A DNA stretch of 7,683 bases from an uncultured Eubacteriales bacterium (GTDB lineage Bacteria; Bacillota; Clostridia; Oscillospirales; CAG-272): contig CASEEB010000192.1 of the NCBI GenBank assembly GCA_949286815.1, positions 1-7,683 of the forward strand, read 5' to 3'. The notes under the pieces are model-generated. The model saw only the letters and a list, made by a program, of their open reading frames with translations. It made no database searches and was not told the DNA's origin. Numbering within the stretch: position 1 is the first letter of the stretch; each line of letters begins with the position of its first letter. Made by a program: the position numbers and the translations under genes. This document shows positions 1-5,144 of the stretch, in pieces.

Positions 1-841
1 CAAATCTGTACATATCCAGCGAAACATCCGAATAATCAGGCGACTCCTCGGCTACTTTATTGGCGGCGAAACGTATCGCGTCTCCAAAATCATGCGCGAC
101 CAATCCCGGCATTACGGTATCAAGGTCAATTACCGTTTTTGCCTCATTTGTATTTTTGTCAAAGAGAATATTGTTAATCTTGGTGTCGTTGTGCGTCACG
201 CGCAGCGGCAGCTTTTTTTCATCGAGAAGCTGATTGAGCAAAACCGCGGGGGAATAGAGTTTTTCAATTTGAGAAATTTCATCCGCGACCGAATGTACCC
301 GTCCGCAGCAATCTTCCTTTACATGAGCAAAAAAAGTATCAAAGCGTTTTCTGGTATTGTGAAAATCCGGAATCGTCTCAAACAATCGTGAGGCATCGAA
401 ATCCGACAGCATTACCTGAAAATTTCCGAACGCTTTACCCGCCGAACAAAGTTTGTTCAAATCATCACAGGAATTGTATGTAACCGATTCCGGGACAAAT
501 TCGGAAATTCTGAAAAAGCCTTCGCTGTCCTCAAAATAATTTTTTCCTTCCCCGGTATAAAGAAAATGCATAACCTTATCTCGGTCATCACCGTTTTTCT
601 CAAGCTTAGACGCAATATGTGTGGTTATAAGTTCAATGTTCTTCATTATCTGCCGGGGATTTTTAAAGACAAACACATTAATGTTCTGCAGCACAAAATG
701 CTTCTCTTCGCCGTTTATATCAACCGAGACGTCGTAAGTCTGATTGATGTTTCCGTTGGTTATCGGAACAATCTCCTTTAATTCACCGTTTACGCAAAAG
801 ACCGGCAGCAATTCAGCGGCTTTTTGTCTGGTTATAGTCAT
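1..841 (-). CDS. APH-fold sugar kinase, N-acetylhexosamine 1-kinase (NahK)-like, 3' part missing
   Basis: Read on the minus strand from the ATG at 841-839, this frame is open for 280 codons to the left window edge, so the C-terminus is missing. The protein has the aminoglycoside/choline kinase fold. It shows a nucleotide-loop region (ITNGNINQTYDV, about residues 27-38), the stretch LQNINVFVFKNP (51-62) typical of NahK-type kinases, the catalytic loop HNDTKINNILFD (217-228, catalytic Asp219), and the metal-binding IDLDTVMPG (238-246) followed by DFGD (251-254). Family members phosphorylate GlcNAc/GalNAc at C1 using ATP in the cytoplasm, feeding UDP-HexNAc synthesis. A ribosome site GAAAGGG (855-849) lies 7 nt before the ATG. 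The gene follows the nucleotide-sugar dehydratase in the same direction with a 140-bp gap, which fits a role in amino-sugar metabolism. The fold is secure; the exact sugar is inferred, and a homoserine- or choline-kinase-like enzyme is less likely given the motifs. Confidence 0.85.
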   Translation of the reverse strand, partial: MTITRQKAAELLPVFCVNGELKEIVPITNGNINQTYDVSVDINGEEKHFVLQNINVFVFKNPRQIMKNIELITTHIASKLEKNGDDRDKVMHFLYTGEGKNYFEDSEGFFRISEFVPESVTYNSCDDLNKLCSAGKAFGNFQVMLSDFDASRLFETIPDFHNTRKRFDTFFAHVKEDCCGRVHSVADEISQIEKLYSPAVLLNQLLDEKKLPLRVTHNDTKINNILFDKNTNEAKTVIDLDTVMPGLVAHDFGDAIRFAANKVAEESPDYSDVSLDMYRF

Positions 842-883
842 GAATTTACCCTTTCGTTTTAACTGTAATAATATGTAGGCTCC

Positions 884-963
884 GATAAAAACGGAACAGC
901 ACTTTACCGTAAAATAAAAATGATGTTATTATCCAAATTCCGCAAAAGTAACTGTTCCCGTTT
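884..963 (-). terminator. Long-loop inverted repeat, possible terminator or attenuator
   Basis: Between the dehydratase stop and the kinase start, AAACGGGAACAG (minus strand, 963-952) pairs with CTGTTCCGTTT (899-889) with one bulged G. A second helix, ACTTT/AAAGT (949-945 with 905-901), lies inside it, separated by a small internal loop. On the minus strand the right arm runs straight into TTTTT-ATC (891-884), which gives the hairpin-plus-U-tract layout of an intrinsic terminator. The remaining loop of about 39 nt is unusually long, so it may terminate only part of the transcripts. I see no convincing promoter between this element and the kinase start, so some readthrough would be needed to express the kinase. 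Confidence 0.45.
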
Positions 964-981
964 AAATATCAAATTTTAAAA

Positions 982-2925
982 TCAATGGTCTTTCACAGCG
1001 GTACAGAGGACCGTGTTTTTCATTTCCTCGGCTTTATACGCGTTCTTATTTACCTGTTCGGGTTCATGATAGGTGCTCACCGTTTCATGGAGCGCTTCTT
1101 TTATCTTAACTGAAGACAGCTCATGCGCCGAATCTTTTACCGCGTTTCTGAGAATTTCCATTTTATCGTCAACTTCACTTCTTGACAACGGTTTATCGGT
1201 TTCTATAAATATCATATTGTTATCGGTTTTAGTAAGAGTTTCGGTTTTTATCAAGAGCTCCTCATAAAGCTTCTCACCCGGACGAAGTCCTATTTCCTCT
1301 ATTTTGATATCGACCCCCGGAGTCAAACCCGAAAGCTTTATCATATTTGTCGCAAGGTCTATGATTTTAACCGGCTTGCCCATGTCAAGCACGAAAAGCT
1401 CTCCCTTTTGCGCCATAGCTCCCGCCTGCATTACAAGCTGACTCGCTTCGGGAATGGTCATAAAGTAACGGATTATACGTTTGTCGGTAATGGTTATCGG
1501 CCCGCCCTTCTCAATCTGTTTTTTGAAAAGGGGTATAACCGAACCGTTAGAACCAAGCACATTTCCGAATCTTACCGCGGCAAACTTGGTAGGTCCGTCA
1601 GTCCTGCATTGAATTATCATCTCACACAGACGCTTGGAGGCTCCCATGATGTTTGTGGGATTCACCGCCTTGTCTGTCGATATGAGTATAAACTTTTTGA
1701 CCCCGTATTTTTCCGCCATATCCGCGGTATTATACGTACCGAAAACATTGTTTTTTATCGCTTCACAGCCGCTGTGCTCCATAAGCGGGACATGCTTGTG
1801 CGCCGCCGCGTGGAATACAACATCGGGTCTGTATTGGTCAAAAATACAGTCGAGGCGTTCCCGCTCCCTTACGGACGCAATCTCTACCGAGAGATCCAGT
1901 TTATTCCCGTATTTATTGATAAGCTCCTGCTGTATATCATATGCGTTATTTTCATATATGTCCAAAATAATAAGTTTTTTGGGTCCGCATTTTGCGATCT
2001 GACGGCAAAGCTCGCTTCCTATGGAACCGCCCCCGCCGGTTATGAGGACAGTCTTACCCGAGTAATAATCAAAAGACTTTTTATTGTTTATGTCCACTGT
2101 TTTACGAAAAAGCAGGTCTTCTATCTGAAAGTCTCTTATAGTCTTCCTGCCCGCCGAGTCGGGAGAAAACATATCCTTAACGGGAGTATCGTAAATTTTT
2201 ATCTTACACCCGGTTTTGCTGTATAAATCATATAACTTTTCCGCGGTCTCGTTATCAATGTTGGGAAGCGCAAAAAAGATTTCCTGAATCGGAAGGTTTT
2301 TTATTTCCTCGATGGTCTTGTCCCCTTCCTCATAAATAACGCGGATACCGCTTATCATGCTTCCCTGTTTTGCTTTGTCGTTATCAATAAAGCATATAGG
2401 CTTATAATGCGATTTGCTGTTGCACAAAAGCTCTTCCGCCAGAATCGCGCCAAGCTGACCGGCGCCTACTATCGCAACATTTATTTTATGGTCATTTCTG
2501 TTTTCATTCGCGTTTTTGTGTTTATACATAAGTCGATATACAAACCTCGAGGAAAGCGTCATCAGAGCAAAAAGCGCGCTTATCAAAAAAATATGAGAAA
2601 CGTCTGTATAAAAATCTGTCAGATACACGACCGGAACAGTCAATACACAGGAGAAAAAATCGGCAACCACAATATTAAGATAAGCCGAAGTGCTTGTATA
2701 TCTCCATACGTTGGAATATGTCCCGAAAAGCAATCTCACCAAGGTGGTAATTACAGCAAGAATACAGGAACATACTACAAATTTCACCGTATCATTGACA
2801 ACGGGATTTTCGGTAAACAGACAAATTATATAATAAGCGGCCGATAACAATACAAAACAACCCAGGTCAAAGAGCAGAAGTACAAATTTGCGAAATTTAA
2901 ATAAGTTGGAAATTTTAGAACTCAA
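982..2925 (-). CDS. Membrane-anchored nucleotide-sugar 4,6-dehydratase (CapD/WbpM/PglF type)
   Basis: This 647-residue protein has the full layout of the large FlaA1/CapD family. Four hydrophobic helices (about residues 13-37, 47-69, 84-105, 110-130) are followed by a CoA-binding-like Rossmann domain (GAGQLG, 154-159). A catalytic short-chain dehydrogenase domain then begins at KTVLITGGGGSIGSE (291-305, NAD(P)-binding glycine loop). Later signatures are HAAAHKHVPLME (372-383), STDKAVNPTNIMGASK (416-431) and RFGNVLGSNGSVIP (452-465). As is usual in this branch, Met427 stands where other SDR enzymes have the catalytic Tyr of YxxxK, while Lys431 is kept. The family converts UDP-GlcNAc-like substrates to 4-keto-6-deoxy sugars at the inner membrane face for capsule, O-antigen or glycoprotein glycans. 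The start is TTG (2925-2923), with AAAGGTAGG (2942-2934) upstream and no nearby in-frame ATG. It probably has its own promoter at 3065-3037. The substrate is inferred. Confidence 0.92.
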   Translation of the reverse strand: MSSKISNLFKFRKFVLLLFDLGCFVLLSAAYYIICLFTENPVVNDTVKFVVCSCILAVITTLVRLLFGTYSNVWRYTSTSAYLNIVVADFFSCVLTVPVVYLTDFYTDVSHIFLISALFALMTLSSRFVYRLMYKHKNANENRNDHKINVAIVGAGQLGAILAEELLCNSKSHYKPICFIDNDKAKQGSMISGIRVIYEEGDKTIEEIKNLPIQEIFFALPNIDNETAEKLYDLYSKTGCKIKIYDTPVKDMFSPDSAGRKTIRDFQIEDLLFRKTVDINNKKSFDYYSGKTVLITGGGGSIGSELCRQIAKCGPKKLIILDIYENNAYDIQQELINKYGNKLDLSVEIASVRERERLDCIFDQYRPDVVFHAAAHKHVPLMEHSGCEAIKNNVFGTYNTADMAEKYGVKKFILISTDKAVNPTNIMGASKRLCEMIIQCRTDGPTKFAAVRFGNVLGSNGSVIPLFKKQIEKGGPITITDKRIIRYFMTIPEASQLVMQAGAMAQKGELFVLDMGKPVKIIDLATNMIKLSGLTPGVDIKIEEIGLRPGEKLYEELLIKTETLTKTDNNMIFIETDKPLSRSEVDDKMEILRNAVKDSAHELSSVKIKEALHETVSTYHEPEQVNKNAYKAEEMKNTVLCTAVKDH

Positions 2926-3036
2926 TTATTTCGCCTACCTTTCATATTTACTATAACTGTAACGGGCAATTTGGGTTTTTAACCAAAATTTTAGAAAAAA
3001 CCTTTAATTTATTCCGAAAAAAGATAGTCTGTCAAT

Positions 3037-3065
3037 ATTATATACCAATTTTAAAAAAAAGTCAA
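3037..3065 (-). promoter_or_regulatory. Strong sigma-A-type promoter of the dehydratase gene
   Basis: On the minus strand TTGACT (3065-3060, 5 of 6 consensus) is separated by exactly 17 bp (3059-3043, mostly T and A) from TATAAT (3042-3037, perfect). The predicted first nucleotide is the A near 3030. That gives a leader of about 105 nt before the TTG start at 2925, containing a small hairpin TTTGGTT/AACCCAAA (about 2985-2969). The leader is A/T-rich and shows no riboswitch I recognise. Confidence 0.7.
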
Positions 3066-3221
3066 CTTTATTTGATTTTTTTCACTTGTAAATTAAGGGT
3101 TAATTATAGGATTTTTCAAAAATTAAATTTTTTAAGCTAATTGGCGTAAAATCAGGGAAAAATTAGTAAAAATTATTTAACAACACTTTCAGTATTTTAA
3201 AATCATAAAAATAACTTTATT

Positions 3222-3257
3222 AAAATAAAAGGTGTACCCCAATTGAGAGAGTACACC
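3222..3257 (-). terminator. Intrinsic terminator of the small RNA
   Basis: On the minus strand GGTGTAC (3257-3251) pairs perfectly with GTACACC (3237-3231). Three further pairs (U-G, C-G, U-G) extend the stem to 10 bp with a 7-nt loop. The stem is followed at once by TTTTATTTTA (3230-3221). The two extra wobble pairs would be A-C mismatches in a plus-strand transcript, and no U-tract follows on the plus side, so this terminates leftward transcription. Confidence 0.85.
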
Positions 3258-3365
3258 GAAAAATGCATCTCCCAATGTCGCTACACATTTTCCACACAAA
3301 AGGAAGAGAGAATACATTTTTACCTTAGTATTTCTCCTTTGTGCGGAAGTATTCAAATGTGTAGC
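3222..3365 (-). ncRNA. Candidate structured small RNA of about 144 nt, family not recognised
   Basis: The predicted transcript starts near G3365, 7 nt past a perfect -10 box, and ends at the U-tract around 3222. Its 5' end forms a helix CGCTACACATTT/AAATGTGTAGCG (3366-3355 with 3290-3279, 12 bp without mismatch). A 7-nt bulge (3354-3348) follows, then a 13-bp helix (3347-3335 with 3304-3291, one bulged U3301 and one G-U pair 3344/3294). A short upper helix AATAC/GTATT (3332-3328 with 3315-3311) carries a 12-nt loop. A 21-nt single-stranded linker (3278-3258) leads to the terminator. The G-U pairs support the minus strand. An AAAGGAG sequence (3340-3334), a good ribosome-binding motif, is buried in the 13-bp helix and the G334 end of it. 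It does not look like 6S RNA, SRP RNA, RNase P RNA or tmRNA to me. It could be free-standing, or an attenuated leader of the dehydratase gene 300 nt further on. Confidence 0.72.
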
Positions 3366-3371
3366 GTAATT

Positions 3372-3400
3372 ATTATATCATATTAATTTTTGTATGTCAA
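3372..3400 (-). promoter_or_regulatory. Perfect consensus sigma-A promoter of the small RNA
   Basis: On the minus strand TTGACA (3400-3395) and TATAAT (3377-3372) both match the housekeeping consensus at all six positions, and the spacer (3394-3378) is exactly 17 bp. The predicted start at about 3365 coincides with the first base pairs of the long hairpin. A promoter this good with no protein gene directly after it suggests a highly transcribed RNA. Confidence 0.88.
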
Positions 3401-3442
3401 CACAAACAGACAAAAAAGAAAAAATTATACTGACAAATAAGC

Positions 3443-3958
3443 TTATTTTTTTGAATATTTTTCCACTTGACCGCATAAATACCCGTGGAATTCCTCATCA
3501 AATGTTATAAATACGGAAATATTGTCGTTTGTTCTGATTTCAGTAAATCTTCCCTCGGCAAACTGAACATTGTATCTGTATCTGCGCATTGTTTTTCTCT
3601 GAGCCTGTATGCTTTTTATATTCGTCTTATCAACTTTTTCCACAAATGTAATTTCATCGAGTCCGAGCCGGCAAACGGTAATGCTGCGCTTTCCCCTTTT
3701 TTCATATATAACAAAATCCGGAATCGTTTCACCGGCAATATTCGAGCTTTCAACCGAAAAAGTGTACTCACGGAGAAGATAACAGGAAGCGATATATATA
3801 GAGGCGGTAAATAATATTATACTGATGATCTGCGCAAAAAGAGGCAGAGCTATTTTTTGGGTTCCCGCAAAGATAAAAAGCAGCGTGCCTACGATAAGGC
3901 AACACAGGCTTATAATTTTGGCTCCGCCGTTTTTCGGCTTGGGCGTTTTACTGAACAT
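3443..3958 (-). CDS. Small two-helix membrane protein of unknown function
   Basis: I do not recognise this 171-residue protein. A short basic N-terminus (Lys4, Lys7, Lys9, Lys14) precedes two hydrophobic helices at about residues 15-32 and 37-62. This suggests a hairpin in the membrane with both ends in the cytoplasm. The remaining 110 residues (about 63-171) are polar, look beta-rich, and contain a basic patch QRKTMRRYRY (120-129); they are probably a cytoplasmic domain. The start is ATG at 3958-3956, with AAAGG (3975-3971) 12 nt upstream, a rather long spacing. The stop is TAA (3445-3443), inside the palindrome AAATAAGCTTATTT (3448-3435). It stands alone between a structured leader upstream and the small RNA gene downstream, so its neighbours give no hint of function. 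It is likely transcribed from the promoter at 4175-4147. Confidence 0.75.
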   Translation of the reverse strand: MFSKTPKPKNGGAKIISLCCLIVGTLLFIFAGTQKIALPLFAQIISIILFTASIYIASCYLLREYTFSVESSNIAGETIPDFVIYEKRGKRSITVCRLGLDEITFVEKVDKTNIKSIQAQRKTMRRYRYNVQFAEGRFTEIRTNDNISVFITFDEEFHGYLCGQVEKYSKK

Positions 3959-4020
3959 AAATTTCTTCAGCCTTTCTTTATATTTGCATATATATTTATA
4001 TGTATCGTTCGCTTTTTATA

Positions 4021-4140
4021 TGTTTGTCGGTAAACGACGTCTCATGCCGCAAACAATAAACAGCGGCAGAGTCGCAAACATTCCGGGGATCTGGCTTGGC
4101 TGCGTCTGACAGTCTGCGCTCAAATCCCCGGAAAGCAGCT
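4021..4140 (-). ncRNA. Structured leader RNA upstream of the small membrane protein gene
   Basis: The predicted transcript starts at A4140. A perfect 10-bp helix TTCCGGGGAT/ATCCCCGGAA (4133-4124 with 4090-4081) closes a 33-nt loop. The 5' tail GCUGC (4139-4135) is complementary to GCAGC (4103-4099) in that loop, which would make a 5-bp pseudoknot. A second bulged hairpin follows directly: TGTTTG/CAAACA (4080-4075 with 4026-4021), CGAC/GUCG (4074-4071 with 4038-4035), UCU/AGA (4070-4068 with 4042-4040) and GCCGC/GCGGC (4067-4063 with 4050-4046). GUCG (4038-4035) could instead pair with CGAC (4029-4026), giving two exclusive states. There is no U-tract behind it, so it is more likely a 5' leader of the gene starting at 3958 than a free RNA. 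I cannot match it to a known riboswitch class. Confidence 0.55.
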
Positions 4141-4146
4141 GAACAA

Positions 4147-4175
4147 ATTATATTATTAATATTATAGTATGGCAA
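4147..4175 (-). promoter_or_regulatory. Strong sigma-A-type promoter before the structured leader
   Basis: On the minus strand TTGCCA (4175-4170, 5 of 6 consensus) lies 17 bp (4169-4153) from a perfect TATAAT (4152-4147). The predicted start is A4140, giving a leader of about 182 nt before the ATG at 3958. The -35 box sits in the left arm of the 12-bp inverted repeat at 4170-4199. Confidence 0.72.
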
Positions 4176-4199
4176 AACCGGCAGTTTCCGGTTTTGCCA
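4170..4199. repeat. Perfect 12-bp inverted repeat, possible terminator or operator
   Basis: TGGCAAAACCGG (4170-4181) and CCGGTTTTGCCA (4188-4199) are perfect complements around a 6-nt loop. The core AAAACCGG-loop-CCGGTTTT resembles a short bidirectional terminator with four-base A and U tracts, and it would end the carbamoyl-phosphate synthase transcript about 105 nt past its stop. The tract is short and no longer U-run follows on either strand. The repeat also overlaps the -35 box of the next promoter, so a role as a protein-binding operator is possible. Confidence 0.5.
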
Positions 4200-4304
4200 A
4201 TAAGGCATAAATGTCTGATAAAGTTTGCTTTTCAAAAAAGTTTTATCAATTAAAAATATGTTCCGGGGTTTTCAATAACTCTTCTGAAAAGATTGCGGCT
4301 TAAA

Positions 4305-5144
4305 TCAGATTTTCTTCATACCCTCAAAACTCAGCACGGCATTGCCGGTAAGCGTCACATTGTCCTGCGCTACGTTGACCACAAGGTCGCCGCCGCGCGC
4401 TTTAACCGTTATATCTTTGTTCATATCGCAAAGACCGCATCTCACAGCCGCGATTGCCGCCGCGCACGCGCCCGTGCCGCAGGCGAGAGTTTCTCCCGCG
4501 CCTCTTTCCCAAACTATCATTTTTATAGTCGAGCGGTTGACCACACGGATAAACTCAACATTTGTCCTCTCCGGGAATATGGGCGCGAACTCAAACTCCG
4601 GTCCGGCTTTTTCAACATCAATATCGTCAACACGGTTGACAAAAACCACCGTATGGGGATTTCCCAAAGACAGGCAGGTGATATTGTATTCATTATTACC
4701 TATGGTTACGGGATAATTTATTACTTCTTCCGCGTCTATATTCACGGGTACCTCGGAAGGCTTAAAGGTATAACTTCCGACCTCGACCGTAACCGAGCCC
4801 ACTTCCTCGTTGGCAAGTATGGCGTGTACCTGTTTCGGACCGCTCCAGGTATCTATGGTCATATCGGTGACTTCAACAATTCCGTTGTCGTACAGATACT
4901 TCGCTACGCACCTTAAGGCATTGGCGGCAAGTTTTCCCTCGCTTCCGTCACTGTTGAATATCCTCATCTTGGAATCGCAGTGCGAGCTTCTTTCCACAAG
5001 CAAAAGTCCGTCCGCGCCAATTCCGGTATGGCGGTTGCAGAGCTGAAGCGCCAGAGATTCGGGACAGTGAATATTGCCCTCACGGTTGTCAATAAGAATA
5101 TAATCGTTGCCGAGCGTCTCCATTTTCAAAAATTTCAGGGTCAT
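4305..5144 (-). other. dapF: DapF-like domain of the fusion, first catalytic cysteine replaced by alanine
   Basis: These 279 codons match a complete diaminopimelate epimerase, the enzyme that converts LL- to meso-diaminopimelate for lysine and peptidoglycan synthesis using two facing cysteines. Domain residues include LGNDY (11-15), GIGADGLLL (41-49), FNSDGSEG (63-70), GNPHTV (161-166), ERTNVEF (192-198) and ERGAGETLACGTGAC (213-227, second catalytic Cys222). The first cysteine motif, normally CGNG, reads AANA at residues 73-76 (codons GCC GCC AAT GCC, about 4928-4917), so Cys73 and two glycines are lost while the surrounding helix (ALRCVAKYL) is kept. Two-base epimerisation would not be expected. 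The Met at 5144-5142 could serve as an internal start giving a separate protein, but upstream there is only a purine run (AGAAAAGAAAG), no clear ribosome site. Confidence 0.85.

Noticed and set aside
1408..2226. 272-codon plus-strand frame opposite the dehydratase gene
   Set aside because: The minus strand carries every motif of the dehydratase family here; the plus frame shows no domain and no ribosome site.
2922..2945. Seven-codon leader peptide (ATG at 2945-2943) overlapping the dehydratase start
   Set aside because: Its ATG AAA GGT AGG is the ribosome-binding region of the dehydratase itself and nothing upstream could start translation of it.
3222..3365. 6S RNA as the identity of the small RNA
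   Set aside because: The main hairpin is under 90 nt and lacks the large central bubble and 5'/3' end pairing expected of 6S RNA.
4021..4140. tmRNA-like words on the plus strand (GTAAACGACG)
   Set aside because: No tag sequence ending in Ala-Ala, no tRNA-like acceptor and T arm, and the good promoter is on the other strand.
3996..4235. 79-codon minus-strand frame between the small membrane protein gene and the fusion gene
   Set aside because: It covers the promoter, the 12-bp inverted repeat and the structured leader, has no ribosome site, and its product shows no recognisable pattern.
4216..4248. Imperfect inverted repeat TGATAAA...TTTATCA after the fusion gene stop
   Set aside because: The stem is A/T-only apart from its ends, its inner pairs need G-U wobbles on the plus strand only, and no U-tract follows on the minus strand, so it is a poor terminator.
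4293..4916. 207-codon plus-strand frame opposite the DapF domain
   Set aside because: It lies antisense to a clearly conserved coding region, and its basic, motif-free product is typical of a shadow frame.
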